64,000 bases of DNA from Dryomyza anilis (GCA_951804985.1 OX638132.1:20875529-20939528); one strand, 5' to 3'. Counted from the first letter of the stretch, positions 36,100 to 48,355 are shown. Numbers and translations are program-made. Notes: a model not told the origin generated them from the sequence alone.

Positions 36100-36660
36100 A
36101 GGGTATAAGAATATTCAGTTTGGTACGCTGTTTGTAAAAGGAAGCGTCTCCGGTATTAGAAAAGTATATATATTCTTGCTCAGCATGATTTAGCGATGTC
36201 CATCTGTATGTTTGTTCAACTCAAGATTACAGATAAATTAGAAGTCTTAGTTCAATGAAACTTCTAATTTAGATTACTTATATATCTACGTTGTCTCAAC
36301 AAGATATTTGGCCTGATCGGTGCATTGTGATCTGTGAACCGACCACAATACCTCATAAAATTTACATCTACATATGAATTTTACTTTATACGAGATTAAG
36401 TGAACTTTTTTGGTCAAATATATATTGACTTTATGCTTAAATATAAAAAAATAATGTTTTCTCGGGAACGGATTTGTGGTTCTCGAAAAAAAAAATCGAA
36501 ATTCGGTATACCTACCCATTTGTACATATGGGTATCAAGGACATTCTTCAGCGATTTCAAGTTTGAAGTTATTTTCAAAATTTCTAAACCCTGGTGACCT
36601 ATGCACCACTTTAAGTGGTCACCGCACACATTATCACATATGAGCAAATCCAGAAAACCT
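36100..36660 (+). repeat. Dispersed repeat R20, copy 2
   Basis: It contains gggtataagaatattcagtt, gtccatctgtatgtttg, tcaatgaaacttctaattta, cctcataaaatttacatcta and ccctggtgacctatgcacca in the same order as copies 1 and 3. The expected end module (cacatgtgaccaagccttcc) is found only at 37845-37865, so about 1.2 kb of other sequence lies inside or replaces the tail. Confidence 0.75.
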
Positions 36661-36964
36661 TTAACTTTTGGGGTTGACAAAATTTAACAAAAAAATTTGT
36701 GGGCACATCTTAGCGCTTTTGAATATAAGCTTATAAGACCTTATGTAATATAAATCCGTTTGCGTGCTTCACTTTAAATGAAAGCCGTCAAAGATAGAGA
36801 TCGGTAACGCTATATTGGTTCAAAATTCTAAAGAATTGTTTATTTATAAAATATTTATTTATAAAGTGAAGTGAAATTATTTTTTTATGACATAATATTT
36901 CAATATATTTCAGTTTAATATCAAATAATTAAGTATTTCACGAACACATTACTTTGAAGAAATT

Positions 36965-37720
36965 GTGATTTTTTAAACATTAAAGACGAATTTTGAATTT
37001 TAAAGTGCTCCTGTATTTTTGATACTAGGGGCACATCCAAGTGACATACCTTAAAATCATTGCTATTACATTATGTTGTCATAAAAAAAATCAAACCAAA
37101 AATTACTCGAAAGCCGCTCCTTAGCGCACATACCATGGAATAGATTCTGTTATATTATAAATTATGATGAGAAATTAGTTTTTGATGATCAAATATAACA
37201 TAATATATCAAATAAAGTTTAATCCGACTAAATTGAAATGAAGTCTTTAAAGTTATTCTGAGGAAATGGTGATTTTTTGTACAATTAAGCCTAAAATTTA
37301 CATTTAAAGTGTTCCTGTATTTTTAATCTTAGGGGCACATTCACGCGACATACCTTAAAATCTTTCTTTTTTTATTATCAGTTAATACAAAATATCAAAT
37401 TAATGATTTCTTGAAAGCCGCTCTTAACACAGTCGATAATATGTCAGAAAACATGGGTCCACCATATATTGAAATTTTGTTTTCTCAATAAAAAATGATT
37501 GATCAATAATACTGAAGCGGCATTGTATTTTTAAATTAACTCGTGGCATAAATTTCCGATCAACCTTATGTCCAGCCATATTCAGATGGAATTGTAGATG
37601 TGCTTTAGAAAAAAGTGTTTTTTTCGGGCCAATCACGTTTTTTTTTCGAAAAATTCTAGCGTGTCCTATTTTGTTGGTGTTAGAGGCACATTCACAAGTC
37701 ATATCTTAAAATCTTTATAT
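36965..37720 (+). repeat. Tandem repeat of about 290 bp
   Basis: The block ggggcacatccaagtgacat then accttaaaatcatt (37028) recurs as ggggcacattcacgcgacat (37331) and gaggcacattcacaagtcat (37682). The sequence before each block (aaagtgctcctgtatttttg) recurs for the first two. Non-coding. Confidence 0.65.
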
Positions 37721-38013
37721 TTACCTCTTCTATTAAAAATAAGATAACAAAGATACATTAGATAGAAGCCGCGGCTCACACGTTGAGAAGAAGACGAAAT
37801 TTTCGTTTTCGTTCCAAAAGTTGTATCATACCTCAAAATTTCACATGTGACCAAGCCTTCCCTACTGGTTTTTATATTCAAAATAAATGCAACTTATACT
37901 TAAGACAAAAGTATTTTGAAAACAATTTATAAAAATACTAACATTTAGTTTATTAAATTCACATATTATTATAATCAAACAAATTTTTATCTATTTTTAT
38001 CTATTTTTTTCAG

Positions 38014-41000
38014 ATGTATGGTCGTTATACCAAAGATTTAGGAGAATTTGCAAAAGATGAAGCAAGAAAACTTAAACTGCTCGAAAAGCGGCGAAAACTC
38101 GAAGACAAACAAAGGAACAAGGTAAAGATATTAAAACTAATTCTGAACCAACGGTAAATGTTACCTTCTAATTAATTTATCGATTATTGTTTTCAATAAT
38201 GCAATTTTGAGCAACATTTTAAGGTAAATGTTTTTTTAAATATTGACAAAAATTCTGTAATGTTTACAATTTGTAATTTTTATAATTAGTTTGTAATAGT
38301 TAGTTAAAATTAAGATTTTTTTTAATATTAAACAAATTGATTACAAAACAATAGTGGTGGCAATTATTTACAGGAACTCTTAGGAAAACGTTCGTCACGT
38401 TTACTCAAGGTATCATCATGGATTTGGAAGCACACATTGGCGCGTCTCGGCGAAGACTGGGTCTTTCTGGCGTTATTGGGTGTGATCATGGCATTTCTTT
38501 CATATGTCATGGACAAAGGCATATCGATATGTACAAATGGTAATACAAATGAAACTAATTTGGGTAATCTGATAATTACATATTTAATCATTTCAGCACG
38601 CGTCTGGCTTTATCGTGATCTAACATCGCAGCCAATTACACAGTATTTTGCATGGGTATCACTGCCCGTATGCTTGATATTATTCTCAGCAGGTTTCGTG
38701 CACCTTATAGCGCCGCAAAGTATAGGTAAGCGATTTCGTAATTGGCTCATAAATCGTTTGTTTCGTAAATAATTTGAGTACATTTGAGTTCGAGTATCGT
38801 AGATATGAACCATTGAAGTAATGTTTGTTTCATCTGAATAGAGTAGTATATATATTTGGCATCATTTACCCTTAAAATATTAAAAATCGGATTTTCCAAA
38901 AGTAAGTTTAATTAATTTTTGTACTTACTTACTTTACTTCAATGGTTAAAAATTGACATTTTAAATGTAGCAATATAAATAAAGATATAAAAATACTTTA
39001 CGAGATTTTAAAATTCTACAAATGTCAAAATGTATATAAATTAATAGGATTTTATGTACAGATAACAATATTTTCTAAAAAAAAACTCAGAGTTTTCTTT
39101 CTATATTGATTTACTTATGAAATTTGACCTATATTTTCACTCCACTGTACGTCCTGCCATATACAGCTCGAATTGTGAGAGAAAACTCGGCCTAGGTTCT
39201 TCAGAACTGTTATGCCATACTAATATTCCCATTATTATACAGGGTGTTTGGTTCATCTATGTTAATAAATCGGCAGGGGATTCTATGATTCAAAAAAATA
39301 AGAAAATGTAAAATATAAATATGTCTTATTGCACCCAGTTTAAGAGACAGGGTGTTTAGTAAATGCATATTACTTACATAGTTTATTCAAGTAAATTGGT
39401 TATAAAATTAAATTTGTTGATAAATGAATATCAATTTTTCACTCCAATTTTAGTCAATTAAATTACCTTTCCAATGGTATATCACATCTTCGAATCCCAT
39501 GATTTCTACCTTTTTAAAATGTACGTAAAGTTGAAATTTACAAAAAGAAAAATACATATTTTTACTTTGTCATTGATTTTCTTAAAATTTCGTTATCGAT
39601 CACCCCGATTTTTCTAATTTATTATGATAGTCCAGTTCAGTGATTTTAACTTGGTAAGAAATGCTGCAGAAATAATTAAACAGTGGCGGCTCTTGTGATT
39701 TGGTTGTACAAATAAAAGAAAAAAATATAATGTTTGGAAATATGATCAGAAAATATGTACTGTGAAGTAACATGATAATGATTACAATTTTAATAAATCT
39801 TTAAAATTATTTCTCGATTATTTTGAATTCTTTTTTTTTTCAACTTCCAAATCACAACACCCGCCAGTGTATAATTATTTCTGCAGCATAACTTACCAGT
39901 TTAAAATCACTATAATTGCTTAGAAAGTACTGGGAATGAACTGTTCTGTCATTATAAATTATAAAATAACGATATTTTGAGATCGATAACGATATTTTGA
40001 GAAAATCAATGAAAAAGAAAAATTTTAATTTTAATTTTTGTAAATTTCAACTTTACGTACATTTTTAAAAATGAAGAAATCATGGGGTTCGAGGTTGTGA
40101 TATACCATTGGAAAGGTGATTTAAAATATGAGTGAAAAATTGTTATTTATTTATTAACAGATTTAATATTATAACCAATTTCTTGAATAGACTATATAAG
40201 TAATATGAATATACTAAACACACTGTATCTTAAACTGGGTGCAAAATAGGACATATTTTTATTTTACATTTTCTTATTTTTTTGAATCATAGTTATTGAA
40301 CCAAACACCCTGTATAAATCGTCAAAATATTTGATAGAACATATTTCCGCAAATGGCTAAAACAATTAGAAAAAGTACTAAAACAAAAACACTTTTTAAT
40401 TTAAAATCCTTATACTAGGTTCCGGCATACCTGAAATGAAGACCATATTACGTGGTGTAGCGCTCAAAGAATATCTCACATTTAAAACATTGGTAGCCAA
40501 AGTTGTTGGTTTAACGGCAACCTTGGGTAGTGGTATGCCATTAGGAAAGGAAGTAAGTATCGGAATTAATAGTGGAAAATCCCACAATTATGTGAAAAAA
40601 TATATACTATATATATAAATCGATATATACGTTGATAACTCGATCTTATTCATCTATCTAATATAGGGTCCTTTCGTTCATATAGCAAGTATTGTAGCAC
40701 AATTATTAAGTAAACTTGTCACATCATTCCAAGGCATCTATGAAAATGAGTCACGTAATTCGGAAATGCTTGCGGCCGCGTGTGCCGTGGGTGTGGGTTC
40801 ATGTTTTGCGGCGCCCGTTGGAGGTTTGTAGTGCTCGCTGAACTTAGGCTTGCAATGATTGCTCATTTTCCACAATCAGGTGTGCTTTTTAGTATTGAGG
40901 TAACAACGACGTACTTTGCGGTGCGCAACTATTGGCGTGGTTTCTTTGCGGCGGTTTGTGGTGCCACTGTTTTTCGCTTGATGGCCGTGTGGTTCCAAGA

Positions 41001-44000
41001 TGTCGATACCGTACGCGCATTTTTCCTCACCAATTTTACAACGGAATTTCCGTTCGATCCGCAGGAATTGTTTGTTTTCGCAATAATGGGGTAAGTTGCG
41101 TGTAATTCGGAACTGTCTGTATTTTACGATGATCCTTTGAATTCTAGGGTTGTATGTGGACTTGGAGGAGCAGCGTATGTGTGGGTTCACAGGCGTTATG
41201 TGCTTTTCATGAGATCCAACAAAAAAATGAACAAATTCCTGCAGAAAAAGTAAGTGGCTCATTTGTTCAGTTCATTTCTGAAGCATTAACCGATTTACCA
41301 TTCACAGTCGTTTTTTGTATCCGGGTTTCTTGGCTCTTCTCGTGTCCACCATCTCATTTCCACTCGGTACGGGTCAATTTATCGCCGGTGAACTGAGCAC
41401 TCACGAACAGGTCACACAATTATTTAGCAATTTCACATGGTCACGCGAGGATTTGACGGTTGAGCAGGCGGCTATAGTCACGCACTGGATCACGAATTAT
41501 ACTAGTGTTTTTGTAAATTTAACATGCTATGTTTTATTTACGGTAAGCTCCATATCATTCGCAAGTTCCAGTGCAACATGTTAAAATTTCAAATCTTCTC
41601 TTGCAGTTCTTCTTTTCGATTATCGCCTCGACTATACCAGTTCCATCTGGTATATTTATACCAGTTTTTAAGATTGGCGCCGGACTTGGACGTCTGGTAG
41701 GCGAGAGCATGCATCTGTGGTTTCCGAGCGGCGTGCGATACGGCGGTCGGCTCTCACCCATACTTCCCGGTGGCTATGCGGTTGTAGGTGCCGCCGCCTT
41801 CTCAGGTGCCGTAACTCACACCGTCTCCGTGGCGGTGATCATATTCGAAATGACAGGCCAGATCACACATGTGGTGCCCGTGATGATAGCAGTTCTCATT
41901 GCGAATGCCATTGCGGCGCTGTTGCAGCCCTCGATGTACGACAGCATTATACTCATCAAGAAACTGCCGTATTTGCCCGATTTACTTCCATCGAGCTCGG
42001 GCATGTACAGCATATATGTGGAAGATTTTATGGTGCGCGATGTGAAATACATCTGGCATGGCATCTCCTATCAGAAACTGAAGGAGGTGCTGAAGGCCAA
42101 CAAGACGCTGCGCAGTCTGCCGCTGGTGGACACGCCGGAAAATATGATTTTGCTGGGCTCCGTGCAGCGCTACGAGCTGATTAAGATGATCGAGAAGCAT
42201 GTGGGACGCGAGAAACGCATGGAAGTGGCACAAAAGTGGCAAAAGGAGGCCGAAGAGAGGTACATTGGAAGAGTATTATTAAAATCATAGCATTTCAATT
42301 TTTTTTATCTGCAGAGCACGTGAGGAGGAAAAGAAAAAACTTGAGGCCGAACAGCGTATGCGTCGTCCATCACGCTTTGAAGTGCTGCCTGCGCCCGATA
42401 TTCTCAGCTTGCGTCAGATAGCAAACGACGAGATGCTGCCGGCAAAGAAACGTCAAGAGTCAATGAACAACACATTGGCACCACGTAAATCCATTCTGAA
42501 AAAGACAAACTCCTTCAATCTTAAGGCTTTCACAACACCTACACCGCACAGTCCGAACATCACGCCATACACGACGATCACCGGTACCGAGTACCGCATA
42601 CGCTCCGCCTTTGAGGCCATATTCAAGAAGTCGACCACATTGCAGGATGTACAACCGGATCCGGAAACGGGTTCGATATCGCCAGACGCGAATGCAGTTG
42701 AAGTACAACGTGCTCCAAGTACGCCAGGCATTTCGAAAAAGGTTCAATTGGTAGGTTTTCATTTTCTTTTTTTCTTGATAAAAATCTATATTATGTTCAC
42801 GTATAAAAGTGCATGTGTGCTTTTGTTGTATTCATTTGCCAACTAATATTGGTTTATTACGATATTTTTTTAATAAGTCAGCACAAATGTCCTCGGATAG
42901 TTCAGAAGACAACACAAATGTGGTAATTATTTTATTTTATTTTTAAATGCACTCATAACAGCATTAAATTTCATGGTACTAAGTAAACAGTTCGAACTGT
43001 GCTCAGTTGATTTAAATACCTACTAATAGATTTAATTATCCATTATAATCGAATATTGAGCTCACTAATAATACCAATCAATACACAATCTTAATACGCG
43101 AAAATGTTATGCAATTTCAAGCAAATACCGCCCAATACACCTGAGAGTATAAAATCTAATAAGGTGGTAAGTTTCCTATTTTAAATAAGCTCTATCGTGA
43201 ATCATGTTTACACGTAGTTTTCCTTTGGAAAAATAATTGAACTTGTTATGATAAACCAAATTAATCTAATTTATGCCTTTTATATAATTTAACCTCTCTT
43301 TTGTTTATGGTTTTAAAATAATATTTAAAATATCTCAACTGTTTCTATATATTTTGGTTGCAAGGAGTCAACTATGGATAATATATTAGAATCACAAGTG
43401 AATCGATTAGATACGGTAGGTGTTGCCAACTTGCACGTCTTATATATGTTCGCTATTAATCTAATTTGAAAATGCAAAACATCGTAGAAACTTCTTAAAA
43501 TCTATTGTAAAACTTATGTCTCTATCTTTTTCATTCGATTTTCTATACACACATACAAAACTATATCAAAACAGTCAGCAAGCATAAAAAAGACGAAGTC
43601 CGTCCAATTGGTATGTTACAGAATAAGAACTTTACATATATTTTTGCATTATTGTATTAACAAGTTGAGGTATCAAAACGTTCCGAGGAATGCTAAAACA
43701 TTCAGTAGAACACGAGTGGAACCTTTTTAAAAAACTTGTTTGAACAATATGCTTTTTATAAAAATCAACCACGTTGACATAATTCCAAAGTTTGAATTTA
43801 GATCCTCAGTACTAATCAACGGTATTTTTTTTAGCCTCGCGAACGTGTGATCGACATGTCGCCGGAAGACCAAAAGAAATGGGAAATGGAAGAGATGCAA
43901 AAGCCGGTGGACATGGACGAAGCTCATGTACACATCGATCCATCACCTTTTCAGCTCGTCGAACGCACATCCATACTCAAGGTGCACTCGCTGTTCTCCA

Positions 44001-44407
44001 TGGTGGGAATAAATCATGCGTATGTCACGAAGATCGGTCGTTTAGTCGGTGTAGTTGGACTAAAAGAGGTAATGTTTGTCCCAAATTGACTAGTTTTTAA
44101 AAATATTAATTTGTAAACTTTATACTTGTTGCAGTTGCGTAAAGCCATTGAAGACATTAACAGCAATAGTTTCGTAGTACAAACTCTAGAAAAAGACGAG
44201 GAGACAAGCAAACAGTCGACATCGCTGGAGAAGCCACTGCTGCAGCAGAGTGACAAAGAGGTCAACATGACAGTGACCTCCATGGATTCGGCACTCTCCA
44301 ATTCGGACAATTGTTCGGATATCGAAATGGAAAATATGAGATCCAGCGATAAAATGCAGCAAAAACAAATCATGCCATCTAGTGAAAGCAATAAAGATAA
44401 TGATTAG
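38014..44407 (+). CDS. ClC-a: ClC-a chloride channel, common body
   Basis: This is a ClC-2 type voltage-gated chloride channel at the plasma membrane. Exons: 38014-38121, 38374-38539, 38597-38725, 40419-40552, 40667-40823, 40880-41090, 41148-41249, 41308-41542, 41607-42259, 42315-42750, four small exons (see 42878-43610), 43835-44068, 44135-44407. Frame holds throughout: 1004 residues with all small exons, 945 without. The family filter motifs are GSGIPE (residue about 135), GKEGPFVH with the gating Glu split by an intron at 179/180, and GIFIP (about 429). CBS1 starts near [12 protein letters not shown] (about 552) and CBS2 near [13 protein letters not shown]. In fly tissues ClC-a works in renal stellate cells and glia. 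AATAAA signals lie at 44505 and 44666. The largest intron of the body (38726-40418) houses a foldback element. Confidence 0.95.
38540..38596 (+). other. ClC-a: 57-nt stop-free intron of ClC-a
   Basis: The intron, bounded by GTAATA and TTTCAG, is a multiple of three and has no in-frame stop, so retention would add 19 residues including an NET glycosylation-type sequon between ICTN and ARVW. Splicing is the default reading because family members run ICTNAR without an insert. Confidence 0.75.
39240..40312. mobile_element. 1.07-kb foldback element in a ClC-a intron (CAGGGTGTTTGG termini)
   Basis: It starts cagggtgtttggttcatcta and ends attgaaccaaacaccctg, with TA outside both ends (39238-39239 and 40313-40314). 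The arms mirror for several hundred bases: tgattcaaaaaaataagaaa and its complement, tgcacccagtttaag, tttccaatggtatatcac, and gctgcagaaataatt. No transposase is visible. Partial relatives lie at 19835-19960 and 20557-20775. Confidence 0.9.
42878..43610 (+). CDS. ClC-a: Four small in-frame ClC-a exons between the CBS domains
   Basis: Exons at 42878-42922 (45 nt, [15 protein letters not shown]), 43122-43166 (45 nt, [15 protein letters not shown]), 43365-43415 (51 nt, [17 protein letters not shown]) and 43575-43610 (36 nt, [12 protein letters not shown]). Each has an AG before and a GT donor after, starts and ends in phase 0, and lacks stops, so each could be included or skipped without breaking frame. 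They encode a Ser/Thr-rich cytosolic linker. The last repeats the style of the KKVQL end of the preceding exon. Acceptors of the first three are weak (taataag, ttcaag, tgcaag), suggesting optional use. I cannot prove that all are used. Confidence 0.6.
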
Positions 44408-44742
44408 ACGATCGTTTATTAATCTTAAGTTAGTTACAGTTAATTAGTTAAGCATTAACTTTTATTATTATTATTACTACTATAAATATATTAAACATTA
44501 TAGGAATAAATTATTATGTTAAATTAATTATATCAACAATATGTGCATTAAGTTTGTAAATTTATTTGTAATTGTACGTCATTTTTTGTGAGTTTTAAAA
44601 AAACGTTGATCTTTGTAGTTTATGTGAGTAAAATACAAGTATCATTTGTATGCTAAATAAGTCGAAATAAATTATATCATATACATTTAAGTGTTTGTTT
44701 TCTTGAATAATAAATTAAAATTAATATTTGTATTTGAGTAGT

Positions 44743-44800
44743 CTTGGTAGCTCAGTGATTAGTGGGTTGGACTGCTCGGTTGGGCTGGGATTAAGAACAT
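44743..44800 (+). repeat. tRNA-derived SINE head
   Basis: The segment ggtagctcagtgattagtgg with gttggactgctcgg looks like a tRNA D-arm with box A and an anticodon stem. The following gggctgggattaag is only a weak box B. The T-arm does not fold well, so a SINE relic is favoured over a tRNA gene. Confidence 0.5.
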
Positions 44801-45104
44801 CTTTTCCTAAAACACACTTTTCTTTTATATGAAAATTCCGAATATTGTAAGAGTCGAACGCAAATCGAAATTACAAATAACTTGAGAAGAAGTTTTCAAA
44901 TTCTTATGAAGACTTGTGTTTGACAGTTAAAATTTACGTCAAAATCAGTACTGATCGGCCATCTCGACAAATTGAATTCGAGCACCTCGAGTGTGTTCTG
45001 AACCAAAGACTAATCTGAACGAATAAACAAACACAAATTACTGACTCTAAGTGTTGTTCGGAAATAAAAACAAATCTCTTATTGACAGTTCGAGCTCAGT
45101 TCAA

Positions 45105-45260
45105 AACTAATACCGTTCGTTGTCCGTATTTCGAATATTCAGTTTTCATCCCGTTTTCACTCCGTAGTGGCGTATACGTTTAAAATCCGTTTGCGACGGC
45201 GTACACCGTTTTTGTATCGTTTGCACTCCGTTTAATACGGACGGTTTTTATTCGTTTAAA
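45105..45260. repeat. CpG-rich degenerate repeat, left block
   Basis: Words such as ccgttttcactccgtagtgg, cgacggcgtacaccg and tacggacggttt are much richer in CpG than the surroundings and reappear in style at 47430-47700. Together they may mark the two ends of one 2.6-kb element that later took in R20 copy 3. Confidence 0.4.
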
Positions 45261-46417
45261 ATTTTTAGTTCAGTTCGTGCCATTACAAGATGTGCAGCTA
45301 AAGTGTAAGTACACTATGGCTATAGCCATCAACATAAATATGATTGATGAGCATCTTAACATTAATTAAATTTATATAACTTTTTAAGGCTATAGGAATT
45401 GAAATGGAGATGCTTTCGGATCGCGGAGGAACACGATGTGGCTCCTGTCTGCTTTGCCATCGAAGACACTACAAAATGTGGAGATATAATTAACTTCAAC
45501 TGCAGATGGGTGCCTTCGCCAAGCATGAAGCATCGTCTGTGGGAAGCATTTGAAATTTGAAACAGAAATGAAATATCAACTAACGTAAGTCAAATTGACA
45601 TTTATAATCATAGCGGCCAGACTGTTGTACATTTTAAATTTGTTATATGATTGCCATTATATCAAGAATAATAGAATAATAAGATTACGCATTGCGCATG
45701 TACACCCTATATTGCTGACGGCAAAATCTATGGAATGTCTAGTAAAAGAAATTTAAATTTAGATATTTTATAAATTACAAATATTTATTTCATTGTAATT
45801 TTGTTTTTGAAAACATTTTTGCCAAAAAAACATGCGCTTCCGGCAGTTTTCTCAGTGGATGCATCAACTATCGTGCTGTTCAAGACATTTCTGCACATGG
45901 ACATGGGTGGAAGGCCGCGAATTAAAATTTAAAATCTAAAATATAGAGCGATATAAATACTGTTGTATTATTTTGCTTTTAGCGCATTTTAATGGTGGTT
46001 TCGTATTTTGTATTTGTGGTGGACGATTAAGTTCTGTTTGGCTAACATGTCTATTTATCACATACAATTATATCAAAAATAAATTAAATATGTTGTTTTC
46101 TTTGCAACAACATTCTGACACAATGGAAAAATTACAGTTGTCAAAAAACTTCTACGTACATGCGCAGAAGATTCAAGTTTTGAACAACGTTCTGCGCAAT
46201 CTTTGTTTCTATTATTCTTGCCATTATATGGTACATTTCCCACATGTGGAATTTTTATAATACAATATTAATTGGGGGGATTTTTATTTTTTAATTGATT
46301 TGATTTTTGGTTAATAACTATTTTTTTAATAAGTTTTGATGTTATTATTTTTATATTCTATACCCAATTATTTTTTTTATTTTATTTATTAAAAATGTTC
46401 TTAATATTAATTATTTT

Positions 46418-47130
46418 TATACCCTACACTAAGAGTGAAAGGGTATATTCAGTTTGGTACGCCGTTTGTAACACCCAGAAGGAAGCATCTCCGGTATGGA
46501 AAAGTATATATATTCTTGATCAGCATGACCTCCTGAGTCGATTTAGCGATGTCCGTCTGTCTGTCCGTCTGTCTGTCTGTCTGTTGAAATCTCTATTACT
46601 TTTAAAATTGAAGAGCTAGATAAATGAAACTTATAACTTAGATTACTAATATACCTACGCTGTATGTGCGAAAAAATTGGCGAGATCGGTCCATTGTGAC
46701 CTATGATCCGACCACTTATGTTCAAATACCATATAAAATGTACATATAAAGATCAATTTTTATGTATACGTGCTTAGGTAAACTTTTTTGGTCAAATATA
46801 TATTGATATCATGCTCAAATACATTATAATAATGTTTTCCGGCAAAAAGACTTGTGGTTCACAAAAAAAAAAAAATCGAAATTCGGTACACCTACCCATT
46901 TGTAAATATGGGTATCAAATGAATGGAAATTCTTCAGCGATTGAATGTTTGTAGTTATTTTCAGGATTCGTATACCCTGGTGACCTATATATCACTTTGA
47001 ATGGTAACCACACATATGTGTAGGGTATTTATAGTCGGCTTAGACCGACTATAATTTTGATAATCCTAACTATCATAATTACACCTACTTTAAAATTTCC
47101 CATGTGATCTAACCTTCCAAACTGGTTTTT
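46418..47130 (+). repeat. Dispersed repeat R20, copy 3 (most complete)
   Basis: It begins accctacactaagagtgaaa, then gtatattcagtttggtacgc, a gtctgtctgtctg run, ccattgtgacctatgatccg, cgtataccctggtgacctat, tatagtcggcttagaccgac, and ends catgtgatctaaccttcc. No coding capacity; the short ORFs are incidental. Confidence 0.85.
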
Positions 47131-47429
47131 ATTTATTTACAGATATTTATATCAAGGAATTCAAACATGCACAGAAAATCAACGGAAACATTATAATAGT
47201 TCAACGCAACAGATCTGAAAAGGCTATTGTTATATTTAAATTTTATTTTTATTATATTAATTTTTTGTTCTTATTATTTTGTAATTATTTTTAATGTGTT
47301 TAAAATTCTGTTTTATTTAGAAATCTTATAATATTAAATAAATTAAATTAATTGTAAAATTAAATTTATTTAAACACAGCAGTAAATTATTAAATATGAT
47401 AATCCGTCATTTTCAAAAATTACGGCATA

Positions 47430-47700
47430 AAAGCGTATTGTTTTGATGTATACGGTACGTTTATTAATTCACTCAACGGAGTCCACTCCGTTTTATAACA
47501 AAAATACGGATCGTGTACGGTACAGAAACGTAATATAGACTACGATGCTCACTCCATTTAATTTAGAAAATACGGTGCGTTAACGGTCCGTCGACGTCAC
47601 GTCGATGTCACGTTTTATCCGTTTACTGTACCGTTTACGGCTCCGTAATACGGTACGTCTACGGCATATGATTCCGTATTTATATGCCGTTAATGGTACG
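47430..47700. repeat. CpG-rich ACGGTACG repeat block
   Basis: The words acggtacg, ccgtttac, gtatacgg and acggtccgtcgacgtc recur every 15-35 bases over about 270 bp in an otherwise AT-rich landscape. The block contains near-palindromes such as gtccgtcgacgtcacgtcga. It continues after 48356, so the hAT MITE split it. Confidence 0.65.
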
Positions 47701-47707
47701 TATACGG

Positions 47708-48355
47708 CAGTGTCGCCAGATATGTAGGAAAAATATGCTTTTGGTAATTTTTCATCGCTTTTTGGAATTGGTATTTACCACACGCAAAAATTACCACAAG
47801 TCATATTTTTCTCTCAAAATTACCACATGTACGATTTTTCTGTCTTGTAGCATAAAAATACCGCATATAGTATTTTTCTGCCTTTAGATTTAAAACCGTC
47901 AGAATTATTTTACTTGGATAAGAATTCAGTGATATTTAAATTTTCTTTATTTCACCTTTTACTTGCTATAGCAATATTCCTAATATTACCTTAAATATTG
48001 GTATTTCATGAAAATATATTAAAATTTATGTAACTAAATTATTTTATTGATATTATTTATAGATATTTAGTAATTTTTAATTAATATGTTGGTTAATATA
48101 ATTCTTAATTATTTTGATGCAAAATGTGATAATGTGAAGTATGTTGTGGTAATATATGGTATTTTTTGATAATAAGTACTATTTTTTGGTACTGAGGTAT
48201 TTTGTGGTAAATGTAGTATGTTGTGGTAAATATAGGATTTTATGGTAATTTGTGGTAATTTGAGGGAAATTGTGGTAAATATACTCTGTGGTAATTTGTG
48301 AGTATATGTTGTGGTAAAATGAGAATTCTTGTGGTAATTTCATCTGGCGACACTG
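47708..48355. mobile_element. 648-bp hAT-type MITE with 8-bp target duplication
   Basis: The inverted termini are cagtgtcgccagat (47708) and atctggcgacactg (ending 48355), perfect over 14 bp. The flanking 8-mer gtatacgg is identical on both sides (47700-47707 and 48356-48363), the target-site length of the hAT superfamily. The interior has no transposase but carries a degenerate ttgtggtaa minisatellite at about 48130-48340. Confidence 0.95.

Larger units (their letters stand above)
27720..38013 (+). other. ClC-a: ClC-a intron between exon 3 and the common body
   Basis: About 10.3 kb with no supportable gene. It contains the foldback element at 31054-32214, the CACACAG element at 34367-35229, dispersed repeat copies and a tandem repeat at 36965-37720. 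In 28200-29150, 30700-31050 and 32220-33750 I see AT-rich sequence without gene structure. The short frame near 32664 lacks any recognisable motif. Confidence 0.65.

Noticed and set aside
41717..42184. 155-codon + strand ORF overlapping the ClC-a body
   Set aside because: Alternate frame of the large channel exon; Arg/Cys/His-rich translation typical of a shadow frame.
44743..44800. Possible tRNA gene
   Set aside because: Box A is good but the T-loop region lacks GGTTCGA and the acceptor ends do not pair.
45973..46260. 95-codon ORF in the repeat block
   Set aside because: Starts within AT-rich repeat DNA and has no motif; not separable from chance.
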